A stretch of 64,000 nt of DNA from assembly GCA_027692465.1 (NCBI GenBank), contig JAQEYU010000001.1:124001-188000 (forward strand), given 5' to 3'. The DNA comes from Enterococcaceae bacterium OF42-14pH9A (GTDB taxonomy: Bacteria > Bacillota > Bacilli > Lactobacillales > Enterococcaceae). Positions 1-7,527 of this stretch are shown piece after piece (position 1 is the stretch's first letter; the number at the start of each line of letters is the position of its first letter). A program made the translations under genes and the position numbers. The notes beneath the pieces were generated by a model that had not been told where the DNA came from, ran no database searches, and saw nothing but the letters and a program-made list of their open reading frames with translations.

Positions 1-227
1 AGATGGGCGATCGTCGGTACACCCAGATTTTTTTTCACGTAGCCGGCCACCTTCAATGTCGTTTCTTCGATATTGCGTTTGTTGTTGGAGCAGGTGACAC
101 TGATGAAATCCGGTGCCAAGCCGCCCAACTCGGCTAAGGTACCCATCAGTTTTTCTTCTCCGACTTGGGTATTGGGGGGGAATATTTCAAATGAAAGTGT
201 CGCGTGTTGCAGTTGAGCAGCTGACAT
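1..227 (-). CDS. metF: methylenetetrahydrofolate reductase, N-terminal part
   Basis: Partial gene running off the left edge; only about 75 codons are present. MetF reduces 5,10-methylenetetrahydrofolate to 5-methyl-THF, the methyl donor used by MetE. The visible protein starts MSAAQLQHATLSFEIFPPNT, then PDFISVTCSNNKRN and a VPTIAHL segment, matching the first strands of the TIM barrel of the MetF family (SFEIFPPK, DFISVTYGAGG, AHLTC). The usual glycine-rich GAGGS is replaced by CSNNK, seen in some Firmicute homologues. Start ATG at 227-225 has an AAAGGA about 10 nt upstream. It lies 184 bases behind metE on the same strand, so a metE-metF operon is likely. Confidence 0.85.
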   Translation of the reverse strand, partial: MSAAQLQHATLSFEIFPPNTQVGEEKLMGTLAELGGLAPDFISVTCSNNKRNIEETTLKVAGYVKKNLGVPTIAH

Positions 228-411
228 GGCTGGAATTCCTTTCTCGACTGCCTGGGTATTACAGTTTGGCGGCGGTCTGTTTTATTTTAAAAGTGCTGGC
301 GAAGTGTTTTTAAACCGGTTCGCAAAACGGTTTTAGGAAAGCGGCTATGCCCGATCATAGCGGCGGGTCTGTAAAAGCTGAAGCCTGCCGTTATGACGGA
401 TACAACAGAGT

Positions 412-2661
412 TTACAGCTCAGCCCGTATTTGTTTTGCGGCTGTCGTCATATTGATCAGACTGGCTCTGGTTTCCGGAATACCACGGGTTTTCAGGCCGC
501 AGTCGGGATTGATCCAGACCTTTTGGGCAGGAACTTTTGCCAGAATCTTGTGGATGGTATCCGTGATCTCTGGGACAGACGGAACCCGCGGCGAGTGGAT
601 ATCGTAGACGCCAGGACCCACCTGAGTTTGGAAATTTTGCGCTTGGAGTTCATCCAGGATCTCCAGGTTGGAGCGGGAAGCTTCAAAGGAGATGACATCT
701 GCGTCCATGTTGTCGATGGCTTTGATGATGTCGGTGAACTCGCTGTAACACATATGAGTATGAATCTGGGTCTGCGGCTGGACTTTGCTGTGGACCAGAC
801 GGAAGGCCGGAATCGCCCAGTCAAGGTATTCGCTGAACCAGTCGCTTTTACGCAGGGGCAGTTTTTCCCGCAGTGCGGCTTCATCAATCTGGATGATGCG
901 GATCCCGTTTGCCTCCAGATCCAACACCTCTTCCTGAATAGCCAGCGCAATCTGCAAGGTAGATTCCTTCAATGAGATATCTTCACGAGGAAAGGACCAG
1001 TTCAAAATAGTCACTGGACCAGTTAACATGCCTTTGACGATTTTGTCGGTTTGCGACTGGGCGTATTTGGACCATTTGACAGTGATGGCTTGTTCCCGTT
1101 TGACATCCCCCCAGATGATCGGCGGTTTAACACCCCGGGTACCATAGGATTGGACCCAGCCGTTTTTACTGAAGAGATAGCCCGCCAGGTTCTGGCCGAA
1201 GTATTCCACCATGTCGTTACGCTCGAATTCACCGTGGACCAGAACATCAAGTCCGATCTCTTCCTGCCACGCCAGCCAGTCGTTGATCTGTGCGGCAACA
1301 AAAGTATCGTAGTCCTCCTGTGAAATTTCGCTACGGTTGAATTGGGCGCGCGTCCGCTTTACCTCTCGGGTTTGAGGGAATGAACCGATCGTCGTGGTAG
1401 GCAAAAGAGGCAGAGCAAAGGCTTCAGCCTGTAGGGCTTCCCGCTGGGCAAAAGCCGGCAGCCGGGTGAAGTCTGCTTCGGTCAAATGAGCTACCTGGGC
1501 TTGGACGGCAGTGTCTTTTTGAATTCGTTCTTTGGTAAAGAGCAGCTGGTTGCGGGTCAACAGGTCCTGTTTGTCTGCTGACAAGATTGCGGACAGCTCC
1601 ACCAGTTCCGTCAATTTTTCTTTGGCAAAAGCAAAATGTTCCAAAACCGTCTGCGGAAGCTCCTCGTTTTCAGTGGTAAAAGGCACGTGGAGCAATGAGC
1701 AACTGGTGGAGAGTACGATCTGTTCGGCCGGCAGTTGCTGAATTAATCTCAGGCTCTTTTCGTAATCGTTGCGCCAGATGTTTTTGCCATTGACGATCCC
1801 GGCAAAAAGCTGCTTGTCCGCAGGGAATCCGCTTTGGACCAAGGATTGTGTCTGCACACCTTCGACAAAATCCAAGCCGATGCCGTCAAAATCCAACGCA
1901 ACAACCGTCTGATAGGCATCGCGGATATCGCCGAAATAGGTTTGCAGCAGGACCTTTAAATCAGCTTTTGCGGCCAAAAGCGGGGTATAAAGAGCGACAA
2001 AAAGTGCCAATTCTTCTTCGGTCAAATCCTTGACCAGCGCGGGTTCATCCAGCTGGATCCAGTCACCCCCCAAAGCAGCGAGCTTGGCAAAGATTTCCTG
2101 ATAGGCAGCAATCAAGGCTTCTTGATAGTCGGCGGCCGTTTGCCCGTCGGAAAATTCTCCCAATGATAATAACGTGAAAGGACCCAGGATCACCGGTCGC
2201 GTTGTGATTCCCAATGCTTTGGCCTCGGCAAACTCGGTAAAGATCTTATCACCGACAACTTTAATAGCGGTATTTTTCTCGAATTTCGGCACCAGGTAAT
2301 GGTAGTTGGTGTTGAACCATTTTTTCATAGGGCGGGCTTTGATGTCCCCTTTTTCTCCCTGATAGCCGCGAGCCAGCGCGAAATATTTATCCAGGGGAGA
2401 CAAGTCGACGGCTGCTACTTCTTCGGGAATGATGTTCAACAAAAAGGCGGTATCCAGTGTTGTATCATAGAAAGAAAAATCATTGGAGGGGAGCTGATCG
2501 ATGCCGGCTTCTTTGACAGTCAGCCAATGCTTTTGCCGCAGCTCTTTACCGAACTGCTGCAACTGCGCTTCGTCGATTTCTTGGCGGAAGTATTTTTCGG
2601 TGGCAAATTTCAATTCCCGGTGCGCACCGATCCGGGGAAAGCCGATGATCGTGGTTGTCAT
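412..2661 (-). CDS. metE: cobalamin-independent methionine synthase
   Basis: 5-methyltetrahydropteroyltriglutamate-homocysteine methyltransferase; transfers the methyl group to homocysteine as the last step of methionine synthesis, in the cytosol. The 749-residue length is that of a full two-barrel MetE. The N-terminal barrel begins [19 protein letters not shown]; the C-terminal catalytic barrel starts near [11 protein letters not shown] and carries the zinc ligands in [10 protein letters not shown] (His, Cys), a Glu in ISFEASRS and the last Cys in [10 protein letters not shown]. It is divergent from a LysR-type regulator across 176 bases that hold a MET-box-like palindrome, and is followed by metF. 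Confidence 0.97.
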   Translation of the reverse strand: MTTTIIGFPRIGAHRELKFATEKYFRQEIDEAQLQQFGKELRQKHWLTVKEAGIDQLPSNDFSFYDTTLDTAFLLNIIPEEVAAVDLSPLDKYFALARGYQGEKGDIKARPMKKWFNTNYHYLVPKFEKNTAIKVVGDKIFTEFAEAKALGITTRPVILGPFTLLSLGEFSDGQTAADYQEALIAAYQEIFAKLAALGGDWIQLDEPALVKDLTEEELALFVALYTPLLAAKADLKVLLQTYFGDIRDAYQTVVALDFDGIGLDFVEGVQTQSLVQSGFPADKQLFAGIVNGKNIWRNDYEKSLRLIQQLPAEQIVLSTSCSLLHVPFTTENEELPQTVLEHFAFAKEKLTELVELSAILSADKQDLLTRNQLLFTKERIQKDTAVQAQVAHLTEADFTRLPAFAQREALQAEAFALPLLPTTTIGSFPQTREVKRTRAQFNRSEISQEDYDTFVAAQINDWLAWQEEIGLDVLVHGEFERNDMVEYFGQNLAGYLFSKNGWVQSYGTRGVKPPIIWGDVKREQAITVKWSKYAQSQTDKIVKGMLTGPVTILNWSFPREDISLKESTLQIALAIQEEVLDLEANGIRIIQIDEAALREKLPLRKSDWFSEYLDWAIPAFRLVHSKVQPQTQIHTHMCYSEFTDIIKAIDNMDADVISFEASRSNLEILDELQAQNFQTQVGPGVYDIHSPRVPSVPEITDTIHKILAKVPAQKVWINPDCGLKTRGIPETRASLINMTTAAKQIRAEL

Positions 2662-2777
2662 AGTATCTGCTCCTTCATCATTTTCCGAAAACTTTCGGAA
2701 ATGTAAGATTTCAATTGCTTGTTAGCAATTTACCATGTTTGAGAAACCTTGGATAACTGAAAAAAAGTATCACCGGT

Positions 2778-2811
2778 TATAGCTTTAGGCTATAGATTGG
2801 ATTAAACTATA
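2778..2811. promoter_or_regulatory. MET-box-like operator between metE and lysR
   Basis: Positions 2778-2794 read TATAGC, 5 nt, GCTATA, a perfect inverted repeat with the shape of the Streptococcaceae MtaR/MetR box (TATAGTTTnAAACTATA as I recall it). A second site overlaps it: TATAG at 2791 and AAACTATA at 2804-2811. The sites lie just upstream of the LysR-type gene in the divergent gap with metE. Autoregulation plus control of metE is inferred. Confidence 0.6.
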
Positions 2812-2837
2812 AGAAAAACAAGGAAGAAGGGAAGCCT

Positions 2838-3764
2838 GTGCGAATCCAGCAGTTGGAATATTTGGAGAAAATCGTCGAGAAAGGCTCTATCAATGAGGCG
2901 GCCAAAGAGCTTTTTCTCAGCCAGCCCAGCTTGTCGAATGCTTTGAAGGAACTGGAAGAGGAGATGGGGATCAAGATCTTGCGGCGGGGAAAAGCCGGTG
3001 TCAGTCTGACTGACGAAGGACGGGAGTTCATGATTTATGCCCGCCAGATTCTGGATCAGGTGAATCTTTTGGAAGAAAAATACAAGCGGGGCACTCCCCG
3101 CAAGCAGGCTTTTTCGGTCTCCGCTCAGCATTATGCCTTTGTGGTCCATGCCTTTGTGCAGCTGATTCGGGAAGTCACAACAGCGGAATACCAGTTTACA
3201 TTGCGGGAAACCGAGACCCGCAATATCCTTGATGACCTGACGGCTTTCAAAAGTGAACTGGGCATCTTGTATCTCAACGGCTTCAATCGGCAGGTGATGA
3301 CCAAGCTTTTCAAGGAATTGGATCTGGAATTTCAGCCACTATTTACTGCGACGCCCCATGTGTTTGTCAGCCGCAGCAATCCTTTGACTGCCAAAAAAAC
3401 AGTGGCCCTGGCGGATTTGGCTGACTATCCTTACCTGTCTTATGAGCAGGGAGATGCCGAGTCTTTCTATTTTTCCGAAGAGATCCTCAGCACGCTGGAC
3501 CGCAAAAAAAACATCAAGGTCAGTGACCGCGCGACTATCTTCAATCTGATGGTGGGACTGGACGGCTATACGATCAGTTCCGGGATCATTTCCAGCGAAC
3601 TCAATGACGACAAGATCGTCGCCATCCCGCTGGACATCGATGATCCCATCCAACTGGGCTGGCTCAAGCATCGCCAAGTCATCTTGTCACCGCTGGGAGA
3701 GCGATATCTGGAGCTGTTAAAGGAGCATATTCAGGGATATGGTTTTTCAGTGACACCGGGATGA
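2838..3764 (+). CDS. LysR family transcriptional regulator (sulfur amino-acid type)
   Basis: Typical 308-residue LysR protein. N-terminal winged helix-turn-helix at about residues 1-65 (LEYLEKIVEKGSINEAAKELFLSQPSLSNALKELEEEMG), followed by a linker helix and a two-lobed substrate-binding domain with the central FVSRSNPL motif. The start is a GTG preceded by GGAAGAAGGGAAG. Placement divergent to metE and the palindrome between them suggest a CmbR/MtaR-like regulator of methionine or cysteine genes; the inducer (O-acetylserine, homocysteine or other) cannot be read from sequence. Confidence 0.9.
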   Translation: MRIQQLEYLEKIVEKGSINEAAKELFLSQPSLSNALKELEEEMGIKILRRGKAGVSLTDEGREFMIYARQILDQVNLLEEKYKRGTPRKQAFSVSAQHYAFVVHAFVQLIREVTTAEYQFTLRETETRNILDDLTAFKSELGILYLNGFNRQVMTKLFKELDLEFQPLFTATPHVFVSRSNPLTAKKTVALADLADYPYLSYEQGDAESFYFSEEILSTLDRKKNIKVSDRATIFNLMVGLDGYTISSGIISSELNDDKIVAIPLDIDDPIQLGWLKHRQVILSPLGERYLELLKEHIQGYGFSVTPG

Positions 3765-3771
3765 TTCAAGA

Positions 3772-3862
3772 ACAAAAACACCCGCTCCTCCGAAAACAGG
3801 TAATGACCGCCAAAAGTTAGAAGTTTTTGGGGGCATTACAACGGAGATACGGGTGTTTTTGT
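3772..3862. terminator. long hairpin between convergent lysR and PucR-type genes
   Basis: A 13-bp perfect pair (ACAAAAACACCCG at 3772-3784 with CGGGTGTTTTTGT at 3850-3862), then CTCCG/CGGAG and GTAATG/CATTAC inside, give a 91-nt imperfect hairpin. The T-rich 3' arm fits a terminator for the LysR gene; the A-rich 5' arm could serve the opposite strand. It directly abuts a dispersed repeat copy, so part of it may be repeat-derived. Confidence 0.5.
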
Positions 3863-3874
3863 GATGCTCAGTGT

Positions 3875-4026
3875 TTTATCTGGACTGGAATGAAAGCAAT
3901 CGGCCGAGTGCCAAAAAGTTTCAGAAGGCTCTCCGCTCTGACCCCTGGCATACAGCCGCCGACCGAAGCCAACGAGAAATTTCATTTGAAAGGCCGCGGA
4001 TGTTTCTCATTGTCTTGGGCCTATTG
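3875..4026. repeat. dispersed repeat A, copy 1
   Basis: About 150 bases that recur at 36084-36234 with roughly 85 percent identity by eye. Shared runs include CAATCGGCCGAGTGCC, AAAAGTTTCAGAAG, TACAGCCGCCG and CTTGGGCCTATTG. The 3' end covers the last codons and stop of the PucR-type gene. The 36-kb copy contains a perfect 14-bp inverted repeat that is degenerate here (GCCAACGAGAAATT / TTTCTCATTGTC). Not recognised as a known element. Confidence 0.7.
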
Positions 4027-4890
4027 CTCTGCAAAAACTTCGATCAACAGGTGACAGAAGACCAGGTCGTCCATGTTTTTCAGATCCAGCCGGGTCGCTT
4101 CCTGAAATTTATCGATCCGGTACAAGACCGTATTGCGATGCAAAAACAGTTCTTTGGCGGCTGAGCTGACATTGCCCTGGTTTTCCCATAAGGCCCGCAG
4201 AATTGCCACCATCTCGGAATCGCTGAACCATTCTCGGTACAGCGAGTTCATCAAGGGGCTTTTTTTGACGGGATCGCTGATGAAAAAACTGATCGCCGAA
4301 CGAGTGAAAGGAAACTCCTTTTGTCGGGTGCTGGCAGTCAGCTCCCGTTGGAAAATCCGGCGTTCCTCTTGAAAATTGGCGGCCAGGAGTGCGGGTTCAT
4401 GATGAAAAGCACCGATAAAAACTTGTGTGTACAGATCGAAATCGCTGTCCAGAGCCTGGAACAAACCAAAAATCTCTTCAACAGGGTAGTTGGTGGCAGC
4501 TTTTTCTTCCACCAGGATCAACTCGGTTTCACTGATAAAAAAGCTGTCCGCCAGCTGCAGGAACATATCTTTGATTTCTGACAGCCATTCTTTTTGCAAA
4601 AAGCTGCCTTGCGTCCGCAGCCGGATCTGGATTACCCGGATACTGACAGTGGCTGTAGCCGGCTCCCCTTCAAACAAGATACGATACCAGTGGTGATCCC
4701 GAGCTGGATTTTCGGCCGGAGCCTGGGGTGCAAAAAGGGCGATCAGCTGCTGTTCTTTTGGCGTCAAGCTGTTTTTTTCCAAAAGAAAAAAACCCTGGTC
4801 GGTAGTGAGGGTAAAGTGTCCATCATCAGCGGAAGGTTCGTCGGAGAAGTGTCCTTCCGGAAAAAGTGCCTGTAATTTTTTACTGTCCAT
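4021..4890 (-). CDS. PucR/CdaR-type helix-turn-helix regulator
   Basis: 289 residues from the ATG at 4890-4888, which has AAAGGA about 9 nt upstream; an in-frame ATG three codons earlier has no room for a ribosome site. The C-terminal 60 residues (LRALWENQGNVSSAAKELFLHRNTVLYRIDKFQEATRLDL) are the PucR-type HTH found in CdaR/PucR regulators. The middle has no recognisable ligand domain; the first 60 residues are low in similarity to anything I know. A role as sugar-acid or nucleobase regulator would be a guess. It stands alone, convergent with the LysR gene, and its stop codon lies in dispersed repeat A. Confidence 0.8.
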   Translation of the reverse strand: MDSKKLQALFPEGHFSDEPSADDGHFTLTTDQGFFLLEKNSLTPKEQQLIALFAPQAPAENPARDHHWYRILFEGEPATATVSIRVIQIRLRTQGSFLQKEWLSEIKDMFLQLADSFFISETELILVEEKAATNYPVEEIFGLFQALDSDFDLYTQVFIGAFHHEPALLAANFQEERRIFQRELTASTRQKEFPFTRSAISFFISDPVKKSPLMNSLYREWFSDSEMVAILRALWENQGNVSSAAKELFLHRNTVLYRIDKFQEATRLDLKNMDDLVFCHLLIEVFAEQ

Positions 4891-5012
4891 GGGGGTCATC
4901 CTTTTCTTAAGGGAGATCCGGCACAATCGCCGCCGGTCAACTTCTGCTTTATTCTAGCAGTTCAAAATAAAAAATGGTAGCTGTCTGAAAAAATCCCTAC
5001 AAATCGGAAAAC

Positions 5013-5040
5013 TTGCTTTAATCTTTTTACCTGTTAGAAT
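5013..5040 (+). promoter_or_regulatory. sigma-A promoter of the 5-6 kb unknown unit
   Basis: TTGCTT at 5013-5018, 16-nt spacer, TAGAAT at 5035-5040 with a TGT extension giving an extended -10. Transcription would begin near 5047, immediately before GCCTG / CAGGC (5052-5070), a small 5' hairpin. Confidence 0.6.
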
Positions 5041-5095
5041 GGTTCATAGTGCCTGTTATTTTTTCAGGCTGACAAGACAAAGGGGGTGATGAACC

Positions 5096-5176
5096 ATGCA
5101 TGACGATCACTTCCGGCAGGTCATCACCTGGCGGATCCATCGACATTCAACAGCTGGCGGGAAGACCGGTCGTTAA
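5096..5176 (+). CDS. 26-residue leader ORF
   Basis: Short ORF MHDDHFRQVITWRIHRHSTA followed by GGKTGR. It has the strongest Shine-Dalgarno of the locus (AAGGGGGTGAT, 5 nt before ATG). The last third lies within an RNA hairpin (5156-5197) that precedes the next gene. The peptide has four His and four Arg, not a clear amino-acid run. Likely a regulatory leader peptide rather than a functional protein; this is inference. Confidence 0.4.
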   Translation: MHDDHFRQVITWRIHRHSTAGGKTGR

Positions 5177-5197
5177 ACCGGACGACAGCTTCCTGCC
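5156..5197 (+). promoter_or_regulatory. RNA hairpin in the leader of the unknown two-gene unit
   Basis: GGCGGGAAG (5156-5164) pairs with CTTCCTGCC (5189-5197) with one mismatch; inside it GTCGT (5169-5173) pairs with ACGAC (5182-5186). No T-run follows, so it is not a classical terminator. A ribosome on the leader ORF, whose stop is at 5174-5176 in the loop, would melt it. This fits translational or attenuation control of the downstream gene. Confidence 0.45.
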
Positions 5198-5220
5198 TGA
5201 AAATCAGGAGGATCGCACAC

Positions 5221-5586
5221 ATGTATATTATTGAAGGAAACGGTCGCAAGACACAGTCTGTCTGGGAGCATATCAAACGGCGACACACAGGAGACAAGAT
5301 CTGTGTTGTGGGTTTTGCCAATGGCTTACCGGAGAACTATCTGCGAAACAAGCAGGTTATTTTTTACGAGGCGTTGCGACAGCGGGATTGGCTTGCTGAA
5401 GCCGAAACATTTATTGCCAAATTTGAAGAACAATTTGACGGCATGATTTTTTATGTCGACTGTACCCCGGAAGAGGCGGAGCGCTTGGCCGACATCGCAG
5501 CAAACTACCGCAGCCGCATTACAGTGACCGTTCACGGTGACGAAGAGATCCGTATCAAGGAACGCCCGCTGAAAAGAGCGGCCTGA
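5221..5586 (+). CDS. small protein of unknown function (121 aa)
   Basis: Not recognised. Starts MYIIEGNGRKTQSVWEHIKR; good AGGAGG site 11 nt upstream. No signal peptide or membrane segment; alternating hydrophobic strands (KICVVGFA, QVIFYEAL, GMIFYVDC, RITVTVHG) with two long helices suggest a compact alpha/beta cytosolic protein. The EGNGRKT stretch resembles half of a P-loop but lacks the GK[ST] end. It is first in a two-gene unit with the protein at 5622; both start MYI, and both are charged and of similar size, so they could form a complex. Confidence 0.75.
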   Translation: MYIIEGNGRKTQSVWEHIKRRHTGDKICVVGFANGLPENYLRNKQVIFYEALRQRDWLAEAETFIAKFEEQFDGMIFYVDCTPEEAERLADIAANYRSRITVTVHGDEEIRIKERPLKRAA

Positions 5587-5621
5587 TCATCTCCTTATCA
5601 AAAAAACAGGAGGTGAAGGGG

Positions 5622-5936
5622 ATGTATATCGAAGTGCTCCACACTGAAACCGTCAAAAATTCTGTTCTTTTCGGTGGCTTGCGACTGTTTCAAAAGACCG
5701 AATGGCGGCAGAATAAAAAAGCCGATGAATTGAAGCAGCTGTCCCGACAGCTACAAAATATGATGCAGCTGCATTTGACTACTGATCGGCTCGTAGTCGG
5801 CATACCGATGGCCAACTACGAGGTGATCTTGATGGAACTGGACAGTGTCGAACCTGGTGAATATTATCATCAGGTAGAGAAAATCATCGAATCCAACGAA
5901 GGACATTTCGTCAAAGTGACCAGGATCGCAGCGTAA
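5622..5936 (+). CDS. small protein of unknown function (104 aa)
   Basis: Not recognised. The ATG at 5622 has AGGAGG 8 nt upstream; the in-frame GTG at 5613 overlaps that site and is rejected. A basic, glutamine-rich helical middle (KKADELKQLSRQLQNMMQLH) is flanked by strands (MYIEVLHTETV, RLVVGIPMANYEVILMELD). No membrane segment. It follows its partner at 5221-5586 by 35 bases and is closed by a strong terminator, so the two are likely co-expressed. Confidence 0.75.
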   Translation: MYIEVLHTETVKNSVLFGGLRLFQKTEWRQNKKADELKQLSRQLQNMMQLHLTTDRLVVGIPMANYEVILMELDSVEPGEYYHQVEKIIESNEGHFVKVTRIAA

Positions 5937-5982
5937 AGCTGGCCGATCCCAATACAATAGAAGTTCTTTTTAAAGATGTCTC

Positions 5983-6027
5983 AAGCCCGGGGAGTGTTCG
6001 AATTCTCCCCGGGCTTGCTTTCTTTTT
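5983..6027 (+). terminator. Rho-independent terminator
   Basis: Perfect 12-bp stem AAGCCCGGGGAG / CTCCCCGGGCTT (5983-5994, 6005-6016) with a 10-nt loop, followed by GCTTTCTTTTT. Closes the unknown two-gene unit. Confidence 0.9.
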
Positions 6028-6069
6028 GTCTGATTATTGAGCAAGTACACTAACAGGAAAGTAAATTCG

Positions 6070-6113
6070 GTGACAAATTGTCACTTTCTCTGCTATACTG
6101 AGTACAGCAGAGA
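6070..6113 (+). promoter_or_regulatory. promoter with two overlapping palindromes upstream of the DUF2871 gene
   Basis: The -35 GTGACA (6070) and -10 TATACT (6094-6099) are 18 nt apart. GTGACA-AAT-TGTCAC (6070-6084) covers the -35. A 27-bp near-perfect palindrome at 6087-6113 (outer arms TCTCTGCT / AGCAGAGA, inner TACT / AGTA) covers the -10 and likely start site. Both look like operators; the second could also fold in the mRNA. Confidence 0.5.
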
Positions 6114-6129
6114 AATGGAGGTGGCGACA

Positions 6130-6537
6130 GTGGAAAAACTGTACAAAACAAGCCGCAATTATTTGATCCTGGGACTGGCATTGGGTGTTTTCTATCGGGA
6201 ATTTACTAAGTTCAATGAATATACCGGTCCTACGCAGTTAGCCGTTTTGCATACGCATACCTTGATGTTGGGAATGTTCTTCTTTTTGATCCTGCTGGTT
6301 TTAGAAAAACTTTTTCGGATCTCGACAGCAGCCCGCTTCAAGCTTTTTTACCGCTTTTACAATACGGGACTGGGGCTGACTCTTTTGATGATGCTGATTC
6401 ACGGTATTCTGACCGTGCTGGGAAAAGAAAGCGGGGCAGCGATTTCGGGGATTGCCGGATTGGGACACATCCTTCTGACAGTCGGTTTGCTGTTGTTTTT
6501 TGTGAGTCTGCACGAACGCATCAGAAGTGAAGGTTGA
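6130..6537 (+). CDS. DUF2871 family membrane protein
   Basis: 135 residues from the GTG at 6130, with TGGAGGTGG 6-14 nt upstream; a longer in-frame reading from 6037 runs through the promoter and is rejected. Four hydrophobic segments, with the family hallmark GVFYREFTKFNEYTG..TQLAVLHTHTLMLGMFFFL and LMMLIHGILTVLGKESGAAISGIAGLGHILL. The conserved histidines in LHTHTL and IHG suggest metal or haem contact, but no function is established. Single gene with its own promoter and terminator. Confidence 0.88.
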   Translation: MEKLYKTSRNYLILGLALGVFYREFTKFNEYTGPTQLAVLHTHTLMLGMFFFLILLVLEKLFRISTAARFKLFYRFYNTGLGLTLLMMLIHGILTVLGKESGAAISGIAGLGHILLTVGLLLFFVSLHERIRSEG

Positions 6538-6614
6538 CCAAAAGACTGAGGGCCAAGAGAACAGCGGGGAGTTATTAACCGCTCTTTTTCCGGCAGATCA
6601 TCTGAGACTGCATC

Positions 6615-6706
6615 AAAAAAGACTCGTGCAAAGTGAGCGATCCTGCAAAAGTTGGACTGTAAAGCCAACCTCTGCAGGATCCGCTGTAATGCACGGGTCT
6701 TTTTTT
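6615..6706. terminator. bidirectional terminator
   Basis: Long hairpin between the convergent DUF2871 and TPM genes. Outer arms AAAAAAGACTCGTGC / GCACGGGTCTTTTTT give U-runs on both strands; the inner arms ATCCTGCA / TGCAGGAT extend the stem. A smaller AGCGG / CCGCT hairpin with CTTTTT lies just upstream at about 6563-6589. Confidence 0.8.
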
Positions 6707-6711
6707 GTACA

Positions 6712-7527
6712 TCAGAAACTGCCGCCACCGCCGCCGAAAGTTCCGCCGCCGGAAGAATGGGTGGTAGAGCCGCCTCCACCTGATCCGCCGGAACCACCGG
6801 TACTTTTCGGAATCCGGCGAGTCGTAACAAAGGAATTGACCAGTTGGTTCTCGTTGACTGTCAGGTTGACATCCGAGTTTTCCTGATAGGAATAGGAGTA
6901 GGTACCTAACTTCAGCTGATACTTGGATTTGATGACCACAAAAAAGGCGAGGGTCGCGATTGCAGCAGCAGTTAATGCGATGACTGCCTCCAGCGGTGAA
7001 ATCGTCTTGTAATAAGTGATCTTGCCGGTTTCTTCATCGATTCGGTAATGACCGCGGGGCACGCCGGCATCTACATAGGCATCTGCCTGATCGTAAAAGG
7101 CGGTCGCAGCAGCATAAGGCTGGTCGGAGGTCATGCCCTCTTTGACCTGCTCTTTGATATTATCGATTCGGCTGTCATCCAGATAGTCGATCATATTGCC
7201 GGAAGTAGAAATATAAAATTCCCGTTGGCCCATATCCAAAAGCAGCACAGCCCCATTGTTGTTGTTGCCTACTTTGTCACGAAGATAATCATCGGAAAAT
7301 TCTCGAGGATCCCGCGTGTTGTCGGTGTTGGTGACGATGTAGACGTCGCCTTTGATTTTTTCACTCAGCGCCTGCGCTTTGGTTTCCAGCGCTTGGATCT
7401 CAGCAGCAGAAAAGAGCCGGGCACCATCTTCAATATGTGTGCTGTCAGCAGCGGCATTCAAAGGCAGGCCCATCATTGTCAAGAGAACTGCCAACAGTGG
7501 AATCAAAAAAATTAGTCGTTTTCTCAT
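6712..7527 (-). CDS. ydjH: TPM domain protein, YdjH/YgcG-like
   Basis: 271 residues. N-terminal signal peptide (RKRLIFLIPLLAVLLTMMGL), a TPM domain at about residues 30-150 (HIEDGARLFSAAEIQALE; DVYIVTNTDNTRDPREFSDDYL; GAVLLLDMGQREFYISTSG), one transmembrane helix (EAVIALTAAAIATLAFFVVI) and a Gly/Ser-rich tail ending GGGGGSF. The topology is an exported TPM domain anchored in the membrane. Last gene of a three-gene operon; its start overlaps the previous stop by 4 bases. The order and domains match Bacillus YdjG-YdjH-YdjI partners, which anchor PspA in the membrane. Confidence 0.85.
   Translation of the reverse strand: MRKRLIFLIPLLAVLLTMMGLPLNAAADSTHIEDGARLFSAAEIQALETKAQALSEKIKGDVYIVTNTDNTRDPREFSDDYLRDKVGNNNNGAVLLLDMGQREFYISTSGNMIDYLDDSRIDNIKEQVKEGMTSDQPYAAATAFYDQADAYVDAGVPRGHYRIDEETGKITYYKTISPLEAVIALTAAAIATLAFFVVIKSKYQLKLGTYSYSYQENSDVNLTVNENQLVNSFVTTRRIPKSTGGSGGSGGGGSTTHSSGGGTFGGGGGSF

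Noticed and set aside
430..975. 181-codon plus-strand ORF opposite metE
   Set aside because: Shadow of the metE reading frame in GC-rich sequence; no ribosome site.
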